From Candidatus Altimarinota bacterium (lineage in GTDB: Bacteria > Patescibacteriota > Gracilibacteria > BD1-5 > UBA2023), in assembly GCA_028713325.1 (NCBI GenBank), contig JAQTON010000001.1:447454-511453 (forward strand): a stretch of 64,000 bases of DNA, written 5' to 3'. Within the stretch, counting starts at the first letter, position 1; each line of letters starts with the position of its first letter. This document shows positions 32,102 through 43,218 of this stretch, piece after piece. The notes below the pieces were generated by a model that did not search any database, had not been told where the DNA came from, and saw only the letters and a list, made by a program, of their open reading frames with translations. Position numbers and translations under genes: made by a program.

Positions 32102-32887
32102 ATGAAAACCATTAAAATTCTCCTTTCTTTCTATAAATACAATCTCCTTTCCGCGATGGAGTACCGTATGAGTTTTCTCATGCTTACAGTATTCATGATG
32201 ATTAATAACACCTTCTTTTTTGCTATTTGGTACTTCCTCTTTCAGAAGTTTCCCATTATTCGCGGGGTCACTTTTGAACAGTTTATCCCTCTTCTTTCCG
32301 TGTTCGTCCTCATATTCGCATTTATGCATATATTTCTCAATGGATATAGTAAGATATCGACACTTATAAGCGAAGGACAACTCGATGGACATCTTCTCCT
32401 TCCGGGGAATCTTCTTTTCCGCATCCTTGCGAGTTCTCTTGAGACCTCGGCAATAGGAGACTTTATATATGCCTTTATTATTCTTTTGCTCGTACCAGAT
32501 GTCACATTCTTTTTTATCGTAAAACTCGTACTTTTTGCGATTATTGGAACTTTCACATTCGCGGGTTTCATGATCATAATCCATTCCTTGTCATTTCATA
32601 TCGGAAATATCGGAGAATTTTCTCGAGCTACTTTTGAAGGAGTTCTTGGGCCTTCGCATTATCCGCCACAGATTTTCGAAGGAACTTTTCTTAAATTCCT
32701 TTTTATGACTATCCTTCCTGTTTATTTCGTTGGATTTCTCCCATATGAACTTCTTCTTCATTTTAGCTGGATAGGATTTCTTGTACTTATAACTGCCAGT
32801 ACTGGATTCTTCTCGCTTGGTGTATTTACTTTCTATCATGGACTTAAGAAGTATGAGAGTGGAAATATAATGGGGATGAACGGGTAA
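32102..32887 (+). CDS. ABC-2 permease subunit 2
   Basis: 261 residues, six TM helices, ABC-2 type. SFHIGNIGEFSRATFEGVLGPSHYPPQIFEG and PVYFVGFLPYELL match the conserved middle and end of the second permease of this exporter class. No in-frame TGA. It is the last enzyme-sized gene of module 2; the conserved promoter block follows 14 bases after its stop. Confidence 0.88.
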   Translation: MKTIKILLSFYKYNLLSAMEYRMSFLMLTVFMMINNTFFFAIWYFLFQKFPIIRGVTFEQFIPLLSVFVLIFAFMHIFLNGYSKISTLISEGQLDGHLLLPGNLLFRILASSLETSAIGDFIYAFIILLLVPDVTFFFIVKLVLFAIIGTFTFAGFMIIIHSLSFHIGNIGEFSRATFEGVLGPSHYPPQIFEGTFLKFLFMTILPVYFVGFLPYELLLHFSWIGFLVLITASTGFFSLGVFTFYHGLKKYESGNIMGMNG

Positions 32888-32901
32888 GAAATGAGTTAAA
32901 G

Positions 32902-32929
32902 TTTACAAATTCAACTTTCTCTATATACT
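32902..32929 (+). promoter_or_regulatory. Promoter of right-end minigene B
   Basis: TTTACA (32902-32907), 16-base spacer, TATACT (32924-32929). The leader CCACACAACATTACTTCAT is identical to that of minigene A. Confidence 0.7.
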
Positions 32930-32964
32930 CATCCACACAACATTACTTCATAATTTTTCTGACT

Positions 32965-33045
32965 ATGGAAACGATAATTCTAAAATCTGCAAAAAATTTG
33001 ATTGAGAATGGTAATCCACCAAAGAAAATCAAAAAGACTCCGTAA
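32965..33045 (+). CDS. Minigene B, 26-residue peptide
   Basis: ATG start; METIILKSAKNLIENGNPP followed by KKIKKTP. Homologous to minigene A by position, promoter, leader and in-frame residues (K7, KNLI 10-13, PP 18-19) and longer by a basic tail. It ends inside the terminator stem. It carries the right arm of module 2's inverted repeat. Function unknown; basic amphipathic character would suit a small toxin, leader or modified peptide. Confidence 0.5.
   Translation: METIILKSAKNLIENGNPPKKIKKTP
32986..33006 (+). repeat. Module 2 right inverted-repeat arm
   Basis: Exact 21-base reverse complement of 29130-29150, embedded in minigene B. Confidence 0.85.
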
Positions 33046-33062
33046 AATGGAGTCTTTTGTTT
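33032..33062 (+). terminator. Terminator of minigene B
   Basis: AAAAGACTCC / GGAGTCTTTT, 7-base loop, followed by GTTTT. It marks the right end of module 2. Confidence 0.85.
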
Positions 33063-33151
33063 TATGTGCAGATCTTTGGATGGATTCGGAGAATATTTTT
33101 CTCGGTTTATTTATATTACTACTGCGATGGTACTTTACTATTTTCTGAACA

Positions 33152-33382
33152 ATGCAAACAAACAATAGGGATGACGACATACTTCACGGAGTGAGTCTGT
33201 CCATGATTTTGGATTTTCTTATCGAAGAATACGGTTTTGAGGAACTGAGTATCCTTATCAGGATTAATTGTTTTAAAAGTCACCCGAGCAAGGAATCGAG
33301 TTTAAAATTCCTGAGGAAAACGGAATGGGCTCGTCTTCAGGTTCAGTGACTCTACGTGAGAACCGTGTTGGAGAAGAAATAA
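33152..33382 (+). CDS. VF530-family (DUF2132) small protein
   Basis: 76 residues: [40 protein letters not shown] and [20 protein letters not shown] match the VF530/DUF2132 consensus (DPLHGvtLe.Il..Lv..yGWeeLg..I.INCFk..[17 protein letters not shown].kVE.lY). TGA 33347-33349 is the Gly before LYV. The family has a DNA-binding-like fold; its role is not known to me. It stands alone with its own terminator downstream. Confidence 0.9.
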
Positions 33383-33399
33383 CAACTACAAACCATTGT

Positions 33400-33431
33400 A
33401 TAAAAATCCGTATTTTCATACGGATTTTTAT
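33400..33431 (+). terminator. Intrinsic terminator
   Basis: Perfect 14-bp stem ATAAAAATCCGTAT / ATACGGATTTTTAT with a TTTC loop, 17 bases after the VF530-like stop. Confidence 0.9.
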
Positions 33432-33468
33432 GTAGAACCTCCGATCGATGATGATTTCAAAAATAGAG

Positions 33469-33497
33469 TTGACTTTTTCTAAAAATACGCATATTAA
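33469..33497 (+). promoter_or_regulatory. Promoter of large repeat protein gene
   Basis: TTGACT (33469-33474), 17-base spacer, TATTAA (33492-33497), 36 bases before the ATG. Confidence 0.65.
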
Positions 33498-33532
33498 TAA
33501 AGTATATGTACCCATTATCATAATCCGTTTCT

Positions 33533-36388
33533 ATGAAAAATTCCACTCCTCTTCCTATCGCCAGTCCTTCGTCCCTGGAGCGTATCAGTATGCTCATAGA
33601 ACGCGACCGTTCCATTGCCAGAAAACTCGAAAACACCAGTGCTCGAAATCAAAAAGAAACGATTAAAAAAATAAGCGAACTTCTCAATCATGATCGAAAA
33701 GAAGTGATTGAGGGCGTGTGTTTTCATTATGCGGGAAAGGGAAAAACGGAGATGGTTATTGCTTATGCCGAGATGTATATGAGCGAGCGTGATATTTATG
33801 CCAATAATCTTGCGAATATTTTCCAAGAAATTATGAATACTGCCTATCAAACGATTAAAACGGAGGATTTTGAAGCAAAAAAAATGCCACAAGGACTTGA
33901 GAAACTTATGAAAAAAGCGGATTCTCTTCGAGAAAAAGATCCGGAAGGCGTTATTGCTCTTATACAGGGGCGTGTTTCTCAGCTTTTTAAAGGAGATTAC
34001 GAAGGGGCCATAGAACAATATGGAAAATCTTATCTGCAAGAACACCCCGCGGTATACAATCCTCTCGGAAAAGCACTCGCTGGCATCGGACTCATCGAGG
34101 ACTCTCTCACAGTACAACGGGAAGGATGGGAAAAATATAAGGATCTTGCCTGTCTGGAGGATTGTGTGAGACTTTCTTTTCATCTCGGGAACAGCGAGAC
34201 AGCCGTTCGATATTATCAGATACTCAAGGAACAGAAGTCTGATGCTCCCCATATTATCAGTCTTTCTTCGGAAATCAATTTCTCATACCAGCTTGAGCTT
34301 ATAAAGGATTATTTTCGAGGAGTTCATTTTCAGGAATTTCCGAATGTTTTGGACAAAACATGTCAGGAGTCTATCGTCCTCCGAACGAGATGACGTATCG
34401 AAGAGATCGACGGAGAAAAAGTTGCTCTGCAAAAACTTATAAAGGAAAAGGGGAATGACAAGAATGTTTCGGCGGAAGAATATGCTTTTTATGAGGAAAC
34501 TCTCTATTATACATCTTTGGAACTCCTTGATCTCCTTCATTTTTGAACGATCGGACTTCTCGATGATGCGATGACCGAACTCTATATGCAAAATATTTTG
34601 CACCTTCTTGATTCGGGCGACAGCGGACGTGAGTTCCTGATTGGGCACATAGAATATACGAGACCCTACGCAGCTCTTTGGACGGAGGAACAAGTCCCGA
34701 ACGGAACTCCCATTTCTTCATCAAAAACCTCGGGAAAAAGAAAAACTCTTGAGAGCGATTTCGATGCAACCGATGAACTTACGAGGATTTTCGATATGAT
34801 CCTTGCTCATAGTTTCACCCACAATGACGAAGATATTATGGAATGGTATGAGCAATCTACAAAAAAGACCATCCTCAGCGAGTTTGAGATGGAAGAGTGT
34901 GAAGCGGATATCACGGCGATGAAATCGGAAATTTTAATCCAACGGAGAAAATTTGAGAGCATGCCCGACAATCTCAGAACTTGGTACGAAACACTCCAAG
35001 GAAAGATCGATCAAGAGGAAGGAATGTTTTTTCGAAAAAAACTCCAGTGTTCTCATCGTTCCGATGCGGGAGCATTGATAACCTTCACAAGCACGGATAT
35101 CATACTCTTTGCCATCGTGGACGGATTTTTAAGTAGTGTGGAAAAAGAAACGATTTTCGGAGAATATATAGAAAAACTCACTCTGTTCGACATCTCCCAT
35201 GAAGAAGGACTCAATCTCTGTAATCTTTGTTTCCATTTCGGATACCCGGAATTCGCCTTCGATCTGCTTTGCAGGGATATTGTCGATTGGTATTCTTCGG
35301 AAACCATTTTCCTTGCACTCCGTCTCATTTACGCTCTCTCCTGAGGAGATGTCGAAGTTGCAGAGAGGCTTGCCAACGATTTGGAAAAAACGATTTTTGC
35401 CCAGAATTGAAGATTCAAAAGTTTTGAAGCATTCATAGAATCTCATGTTGGCACCTCTTCGGAAAATACCGCAACTATTCACGAAATCGCCGGACTCAGT
35501 CTGTATCTTTACGGAGACAAAGAAGAATACGTCAATCATTTGCTCATCGCTCACACGAAGGGGAGCGAAACGGCTCTTAGATATCTTTCCCAGATATATT
35601 CGTTTGAAAACGAGGACGAAAAAGCCTACGAAACCCTTTCCATAGTTTATACGCACAATAACCCGAAGATGCTTTTCGAAACGGGACGAATAGTCGAGCT
35701 TGCCATCGCGACAGAGCGGAGAAGGGAAGCGAAGGAAGCTCTCTCTGTTATGGAACGAAACGGAATCGAAGGGATTTCGGCACTCCGGTTTTACTACCTT
35801 ACAACTGGTACTCGCGAAGAGAAACTCGAAGCGATTCGTCTCCTCGGGGTCTATGATCAGGAAACTCTTGAATGAGTACATGAAGCTTCTCTGGAATCGG
35901 CGTTCAACCGGATGAATGTTTTTATGAAAATGAAAGAAGTCCCTAGCTATATTCTTCTTGCCTGCCGGAGAAGCGACGCACTGTTTCCTGTAAAAAATCT
36001 GGGAAAAGCCATAAAATATTGGAAAGATATCCAGGAAAGCGTTCAGGAAAAACAATTCTCGTTTCTCTGGGGACATTTGGAGCCGTTTACGAAAAATGAA
36101 AATCTCATACATATGGTTCGCGAAGATACGGAAGAAGCCGAAGTACCGCTTTCGTACATAGAAATCGGACTCACTACGCAGGCATTGTTTTTTCGAAGTC
36201 GATTTGTGGCGGATAAGGATTTTGCCATTCTCGGAGATATGATTTCCCGAACTATCGGCATGCTTTCCGGATATGAAGATATCGCCGATTCTTGGTACGA
36301 AGAAACGCGGAGACATGCGACTGTCGACCAAGCATTCGATCTCGGATACGATCTCGGGAAATTCTGAAAAAAACCGACCCTCCATTAG
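33533..36388 (+). CDS. Large TPR-like helical repeat protein
   Basis: A 951-residue soluble, acidic, almost all-helical protein with TPR-like units (GDYEGAIEQYGKSYLQEHPAVYNPLGKALAGIG, GNSETAVRYYQILKE, GSETALRYLSQIYSFENEDEKAYETL). No signal peptide or TM segment is seen. Five TGA glycines (34391, 35341, 35407, 35873 and 36365 regions) divide it into fragments under the standard code, including one seven codons before the real TAG. No catalytic motif is recognised. Probably a scaffold specific to this lineage. Confidence 0.75.
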
Positions 36389-36538
36389 ATTTTATAAAAA
36401 TCATATCGTATGTGGGTGCAGAATACGAAGTGTTTATATGGATTTTTGAGATTTACCAAGGATCTTTGGAGTATTTTTTGCAAAAATAGGTTTTTTCTGA
36501 TAGTATGAAGGAAAGATTAATTTATAATCGTTCTTTGT

Positions 36539-37141
36539 ATGGGAGAAATAAGCATAAAAAATACATTATCGGTGTCGGATACGCATACGAAAATATCTTG
36601 CGAGAAAACCGAGAAAAACCCTCCGTTTGTTTGTGTTGATGCGAATGGAAAAGAAACTTTTGAAGATTGGGACAAGCCGCAAAAAAACATTTCGGAAAAC
36701 TTCAAAATATCTAAAACCGAGAAAGGAAAATACAGGGTGATGTATGACGGAGTCGAACTCCCCTTTGCCGTTGCAACGGAAAAAAATGCCGACAACATGG
36801 TAATTATGACCCGGCAGGCATTGGTTCAATATACATCCTGTATGGATCAAAGACTGTTATTGTCCGATATAGAAAAGAAATTTGTTGATTGTAAATTTTC
36901 TGCAAAGGCAAGTGTTTTCTCCGATATGGATATCTCCATCAAAAACTCCATCTTATCGAAAACGGTTTTCATAAAAGAAGATCAATTTCGAAAAGCTTTG
37001 GAGCGAATACTTAAAAAGAGAGGAAACGAGGTTACTTTATGAATCAAAACGGAAGAGGAGCTTTATTATTTCTGAGATGAATTTGTCCGATTTATAAATA
37101 CCATAACGGAAAAAATGAATCTTCCGTTTGAGAAGAAATAA
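36539..37141 (+). CDS. Hypothetical cytoplasmic protein
   Basis: Predicted 200 residues, Lys-rich, with a beta-type N-terminal part (YRVMYDGVELPFAVATEKNADNMVIM) and a helical C-terminus (DQFRKALERILKKRGNEVTL). TGA at 37040-37042 is Gly and adds 33 residues. It follows the large repeat protein in the same direction after 150 bases and ends at a good terminator. No family recognised. Confidence 0.65.
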
Positions 37142-37167
37142 ATCATCCACCGTCTAAAAATCACTCT

Positions 37168-37200
37168 AAGCAAGCTGTTAATCCAATGGCTTGCTTTTTC
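37168..37200 (+). terminator. Intrinsic terminator
   Basis: AAGCAAGC / GCTTGCTT stem followed by TTTTCTTTTTC, 26 bases after the stop of the gene at 36539. Confidence 0.75.
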
Positions 37201-37313
37201 TTTTTCTTCGTAAAAAATCAAACACTAACTTGCTTTTCCTCTGTTTTTTCATATTATCTTTCCTCCTCGATATCGTTGTATATGAGGTATATACTTATTA
37301 TCTTCCATTAAAC

Positions 37314-39284
37314 ATGAAAAAGCAGAAAAAACAACAAATCGATCTTCTGAAAACTTTGAAAAAATTGGAAAATGCAGATAAAAAAAGTTCAAAAAATCCA
37401 AAAAACATAAAGAGAACCAATCCTTTCATCGTTCTTTTTATCATCGCCATTCTCCTATCTGGGATATATACATTTCTTGCTTCCCCGACGAAAGAAGTGA
37501 TAAATACCGATGTCGGACTCAATGATATTCAGGCACAGTATGCATCCTGAGTATATTCTGAATTGATAGTACAGGGAAACTCTCTTCTTGCGAAAAAGAA
37601 AGAACAGAAAACGGAAACGGGGTTTAATAACAAACTCGTAACGATAACCCAAATCGACAAAATCATCCTTCCGCCCTATGACGGAATCACCGATCTCGGA
37701 TTCAACGATCAAAAAAATCCGACCAAAGTATCGGTAAAGGACGAATATTGGGGAAAACTTCTCGCGGATGCTCTTCCGAGTATCATCGGGACGATCATCT
37801 TTGTCGTGCTCCTTGTATTTCTCTTCAGTCGTATGTCCGGAGGAACGAACGGACCGATGGCTTTCATCAAGTCTCGAGCCCGCATGTACGACCCGGAAAA
37901 AGACGAGAAAGTAACATTTAAAGATGTTGCGGGAGCGGAAGAAGAAAAAGAGGATCTGGAGGAAGTAGTGGATTTTCTTAAAAACCCGAAAAAATACAAA
38001 GACCTCGGTGCGAAGATTCCTCGTGGAATCCTCATGGTCGGACCTCCGGGAACCGGTAAAACCCTTCTGGCCCGAGCGGTCGCGGGAGAATCCAATGTTC
38101 CGTTTTTCTCTATCTCCGGTTCGGAGTTCGTAGAGATGTTCGTCGGAGTCGGAGCGGCTCGTGTTCGCGACCTTTTCAAGGAAGCAAAAGAACATGCCCC
38201 CTCCATCATATTCATAGATGAAGTGGATGCCATCGGGAAGAAACGTTCTCCCGGAATCGGAGGGGGGCACGATGAGCGAGAACAAACTCTCAATCAGATT
38301 CTCACCGAAATGGACGGTTTCGATAATGAAACCAATGTCATCATCCTTGCAGCAACCAATCGTGCCGACGTTCTCGATAAGGCACTCTTGCGTCCGGGAC
38401 GATTCGATCGAAAAGTAACGATTCGCCTCCCTCATATGGAAGATAGACTCAAGATATTTGAAGTGCATGCGAAAAACAAACCTCTTGGAAAAGATGTCGA
38501 TCTCCGAAAAATTGCTTCCGCAACCGTCGGGTTTTCCGGAGCGGATATCGGAAATCTTCTCAATGAGGCAGCGATTCTGGCAGGAAGGGAAAATGTTAAA
38601 TTCATCACGCATGCGATTCTCCAAAAAGCTTTTGAAAAGATTGCCATCGGAGCTACCAAGAAATCACATGTATTGACCGAACGGGAACGAGAGACAACTG
38701 CCTATCACGAAGTGGGGCACGCGATTGTCGGGAAAATGCTTCCGAATACCGATCCGGTATATAAAATCTCCATGATTCCACGAGGAGCAACGGGCGGAGT
38801 GACCTGGTTCCTTCCGGAAAAAGATACGACCTATGTGAGCAAAGCGAAGTTTCTCGATCAGATTGCCATGGGATACGGCGGACGAGTATCCGAAGAAATA
38901 TTTTTTGGAAAAGAATTCATCACTACCGGTGCTTCTTCCGATATAGAAAACGCTACCGAGATCGCACGATCGATGGTGATGAAGTATGGATTTGACGAAG
39001 AACTCGGACCGGAGAACTTCGCCTCCGCTTCTCTTGAAGGAAACCATCTCGGTGCCGAAGGGGGAGGGAAAATATTCTCGGAAAAAACACAAGAGAAGAT
39101 AGACGAAAAAGTCCGCGATATTTTGAAAAAAGGATATGAGCGGGCAAAAGCTATCATTCTCGCAAACAAAGCTCTCCATGAGAAAATAACTCAACGTCTT
39201 CTGGAAGTGGAAGAACTCACACAAGATGAATTCGATGCATTTTTTGAGGGTATGGAAGGAGTTCCGGTAAAAACTATCGGATAG
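37314..39284 (+). CDS. ftsH: ATP-dependent zinc metalloprotease FtsH
   Basis: 656-residue membrane AAA+ protease: two TM helices (about residues 43-60 and 155-175) flanking a periplasmic region, Walker A GPPGTGKT (near 243), Walker [11 protein letters not shown], second region of homology [20 protein letters not shown], and zinc site HEVGHAIVG (near 465). It degrades membrane and unstable cytoplasmic proteins. One TGA, at 37548-37550 before the second TM helix, encodes Gly and truncates the N-terminus under the standard code. ATG 37314 is the first in-frame ATG. Confidence 0.97.
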
Positions 39285-39292
39285 TCATATAC

Positions 39293-39328
39293 AATAATCC
39301 CCGCGAGAATTCTCGCGGGGATTATTTT
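39293..39328. terminator. Ter hairpin between convergent genes
   Basis: Perfect palindromic stem AATAATCCCCGCGAGAA / TTCTCGCGGGGATTATT with flanking T/A tracts. It serves ftsH and the convergent gene at 39332. Confidence 0.9.
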
Positions 39329-39331
39329 CTA

Positions 39332-40291
39332 TTATTTGAAACAGCGGACGGGGAGCATATATATTTTGCTGGTACTTCTGATCGGCTCAATCTTATTATT
39401 TTCGACAGTTACATAGTAACCGTATTCGGAAAGAGAAGATGAAGACCAACAGTATCCTTTCGTACCTTGTTCTTTATAAGAACTATTCGATCCGTACTGA
39501 TATCCCGAGAGTTTCATCCCGAGAGTTTCGCGAACGGAGGCATCATTCTGTGGCACCTCATTGAAAGTGATGTCGGAATTGATGGAGCGGATAATTGTCT
39601 CCCAATCCTCATTTGAAGGAACGCACTTTCCCGCTTTTTCGGTTTCGCGAATCATCGCATTGTACGAAAAATACTGTTCTCCTATAAATTCGCCTTCAAG
39701 AGGTTCTGTTATATCCCCTTGAGGATTAATCTTGATGCGTACCCCACTCGATAGCATTACTTCTCTCCATCCCGTCGAATCGATACGAAAATTCTCACTT
39801 TCAATGTCTTCCTTGGTGGCTTCTCGAATTTCCCCAAGAGAAGTTGAATGTCTTTGAATCAATCCCTCCGCTTTTACTCCTTCTTGATCGATGAGGTTTC
39901 GAATCGATTCGACATTTATCGGAATGCCGAGAGTCAAGATTGATGAAGATACCGAACGAATAATACTCTCCACAAGATTGACGTCTTGCAGTTTTTCCAA
40001 TATATTTTCAGCACTTTTTTTCTCTAAAATTCTTTTAGGGGAATCGGTGCAGATTTTTCAAAATTCGTCGGGAGTGATTGCTTCTATTCCGGCAGATTTC
40101 AAGAGAATGTTTCATTCCTCATACATAAAATCTCGAATCGATCTATGGAGCTCTTCATCCCGAGGGATACCAAGAGCTCCGATCGCTATCGATACGCAAC
40201 GGATAGTATTCTCCACACGGGAGATATTCGCCAAACTCTGACGAATATTTTCGATATCTTCCGAAGTCGGATTTTCTTTGGTTGCGTTCAT
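39332..40291 (-). CDS. Protein with C-terminal FISUMP-like domain
   Basis: Predicted 319 residues. The first 200 residues are helical with repeated segments (IRNLIDQEGV, IRDFMYEEG) and no signal peptide. The last 110 residues resemble the Fibrobacter succinogenes major paralogous domain: YFSYNAMIRETEKAGKCVPSNEDWETI, LGMKLSGYQYGSNSSYKEQGTKGYCWSSSSLSEYGYYVTV, ending SKIYMLPVRCFK. TGA glycines at about 40061 and 40095; ATG 40291 is chosen because the frame stays open to it. The domain is usually extracellular, so the missing signal peptide is odd. Confidence 0.7.
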
Positions 40292-40462
40292 GATAAAGTG
40301 AAAAATTACGATTAACGCAATGTTTTTACTTTATTTTTTTATTTTGTCAATTTTTTTATGAGAAATTCCACCATCAGAGAAAATTTTAAAAAAATAGAAA
40401 AACCTATTTTCCCGTAGTGCTCTCACAATAAGGCTATGGCAAAAATATTCACATAAATTCTT

Positions 40463-40512
40463 TTGACAATATGTAGTATATGAATATAGTGATTAATCAC
40501 TATATCTAGTGA
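40463..40512 (+). promoter_or_regulatory. nrdA promoter with palindromic operators
   Basis: TTGACA (40463-40468), 16-base spacer, TATAGT (40485-40490). A perfect 22-bp palindrome (40484-40505, centre GATTAATC) covers the -10 and start site, and an overlapping near-palindrome TCACTATATCTAGTGA (40497-40512) resembles the NrdR box (ACACWATATAWWGTGT type). Repression by NrdR is likely. The transcript would have a leader of about 95 bases. Confidence 0.7.
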
Positions 40513-40592
40513 TAACACAAAAGTACGCCCGGATGATGATAAAATATCTCCCTGCAAAACCTCACACACTATCCTTTCATATTTATCTTACT

Positions 40593-43208
40593 ATGACCCT
40601 TGTACAGATTCGTCGCCGTGACGGAGAGCTTATTGATTTTGACAGAATTCGCATAGAAAAAGCGATTGAACTCGCCGCAATTGACGCGGGAGAATCAGAC
40701 CGTTCTTTTGTTCCTGTTTTGACTGATTTTGTCGTGAAAGATTTACAACATGTATTTGGAGAGGTTTTCGTGAATCGAGTTCCGGGTGTGGAGGATATTC
40801 AAGATATCGTGGAACAGAATCTGATGAAGTTTCATAAGTACGAAGTCGCGAAACAATACATCATCTATCGTGCAAAGCATACGGAGGAACGAACCGAGAA
40901 AAAAGAGGAACTTATCAAACAATTTGAGGAAAACGCGATGAAAGTGACAAAATCTGACGGTTCCAAGGCATTTTTCGATGTCGATAAAATTCAAGCGGTT
41001 TTCGATCGTGCCGCCAAAGGTCATGAAAATACGTGTACATTCGATGTTCTTATGGAAGCGTTCAAGAAAAACCTCGTCGAAGATATCAAGACTTCCGATA
41101 TCAATAAACTCCTGACCAAAACCTGCGTCGATCTCATCTCTGTGGAGAATATCGCATGGGAGCAGGTGGCGGCACAGATTTTTCTCGGAAATGTCTACAA
41201 ACAAGCCATCAAAAATCGAAAGATGAAACTCGGAGATATATATACACCTGCATCCTATAAAGCACTCTTCGATGAATACATCGAAAAAGGTCTCTATTAC
41301 AAAGACTTTTATACCTACTACAGCGAAGCGGATATCCTCGAGGCAGGAAAACATTTGAATAAAAAAACCGATGAATCCTATGGATATACAACGGTTCTCT
41401 CACTCAACAAACGATACCTCTGCAATCCGAACAAGGTCGTAAAAGAGCTCCCACAGGAGATGTATATGTCCGTGGCACTTTTCTTGGCGATTCCCGAACC
41501 GGCAGAAACTCGTCTCGCATTCGCACTCAAAGCGTACGAGATGTGTTCAACTCAGAAGATTTCCCTTCCAACTCCGACTCTCATCAATGCCCGTACGAAC
41601 TACAACCAACTCTCGAGTTGTTTCAAAATCAATATCGACGATGATCTCCGTGGAATCTATCACAGTATCGAGAATATGGCTCAGATTTCCAAGTACGGCG
41701 GGGGAATCGGAGTCTATCTCGGAAATATCCGTTCCCGAGGCGGAATGATTCGCGGAATCGAAGGGGTTTCCGGCGGAGTCAATCCTTGGATCAAAGTCAT
41801 CAATGATACCGCCATTGCGGTAAATCAGCTCGGAGCACGACTTGGATCCATCTCCGTGACGCTTGATGTATGGCACCGGGATATCTACGATTTTCTCGAT
41901 CTCCAGACTGAAACCGGAGATATCCGATCGAAGGCATTTGACGTATTTCCCGCCATTTCCGTTCCGGATATCTTTATGCGACGCGTGAAAGAGGACGGAG
42001 AATGGACTCTCTTCGATCCGAATGAAGTGGAACGGATGACTGGAAAGAGACTTCAGGATACCTACAGTACTGAATTTGAAGCACTCTATATCGCACTCGA
42101 AGCGGACAGTCGACTCAAACTCAAACATACCATCAAAGCCAAGGATCTTTTCAAGAAGTTCCTCAAAACGACCGTAGAAACGGGGATGCCCTATGTATTC
42201 TACCGAGACACGGTCAACCGCCTCAATCCGAACAAGCACGCCGGAATGGTATACTCCACCCAACTTTGTACCGAAATCTGTCAGAACACTTCTCCGACCA
42301 AGTTCGTCGAAGAGACGATCGAAGGCGGAAAAATCATCCTCCGATACGAGCCGGGGGATCTCGTGGTCTGCAATCTCGCTTCCATCAATGTCGCAAAGGT
42401 ATTCGATCAGAAAACGATGGCGGAAACATTCCCCGTGGTGATGCGAATACTCGACAATGTCATCACGCTTAACTATTATCCCATCAAAGAAGCGGAACAT
42501 ACCGCGATGAAATACCGATCCGTCGGACTCGGGTACTTGGGACTCGCCGAATATCTCGCCACCCACGGAATGGCGTACGATTCTCCGGAAGCCAGAGCTC
42601 ATGTGGACGATCTCTTCGAGCAGTACGCCTATTATACGTACGAGGCTTCCGTCGGACTCGCAAAAGAACGCGGAACGTACGGAGTCTACCGTGGTTCCGA
42701 ATATGACAAGGGAATTCTCCTCGGTCACGATAAAGAATGGTTCGTTCGCGAGAAAAAGCTCTGACAGAAGTGGGCAGAGCTCTTCGACGCCATGGCAGAG
42801 CACGGAGTCCGATTCGCCTACCATACGGCCCCGGCACCGAACACTTCCACCGCCGGTATCGTCGGAACGACTGCAGCCCTTCTTCCTATCTACAAGAAGT
42901 ACTTCGTCGAGACCAATCTCTCCGCACCGACCGTTCGCGTAGCTCCCAAGCTCGCTCCCGAGAACTTCTGGCTCTACAAAGAATATATTAATATGGACAT
43001 GAACGATATTATCGATATGATGTCCGTGATCTACCCATGGGTGGACCAGTCGATCAGCTTCGAGTGGATGATAGATCCCGCCAAGGTTTCTCCCGCCGAA
43101 CTTTACGGATACTACATGAAGTCCTGGGAACAGGGAATCAAGACCGTGTACTATGTACGAAGCTTGAGTGGAGAAGTGGGAGAGGCTTGTGTGAGTTGTA
43201 GCGGGTAA
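40593..43208 (+). CDS. nrdA: Class I ribonucleotide reductase alpha subunit
   Basis: 871 residues; reduces ribonucleotides to deoxyribonucleotides with NrdB. N-terminal ATP-cone (VQIRRRDGELIDFDRIRIEKAI), active-site region NYNQLSSCFKIN, YSTQLCTEICQNTSP, NTSTAGIVGTTAALLPIYKKYF, and the C-terminal redox pair CVSC followed by SG. One TGA (42762-42764, KKLGQKW). ATG 40593 starts exactly at the ATP-cone and is preferred to the upstream in-frame ATG 40509. nrdB is 3.4 kb downstream, separated by the brnTA patch and three other genes. Confidence 0.97.
43182..43208 (+). repeat. Direct repeat, nrdA 3' end (left copy)
   Basis: The last nine codons of nrdA (EACVSCSG plus stop). A 23/26 match lies at 43891-43916, on the other side of brnTA. 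Confidence 0.75.
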
Positions 43209-43218
43209 AAAATAAAAC

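Noticed and set aside
22744-33062. Many frame-broken genes suggesting pseudogenes
   Set aside because: All breaks are TGA at glycine-compatible sites; TAA and TAG are absent inside the frames, so the genes are intact in code 25.
35129-36385. A 418-codon minus-strand frame
   Set aside because: Shadow of the large repeat protein at 33533-36388; low-complexity Phe/Ser-rich translation without motifs.
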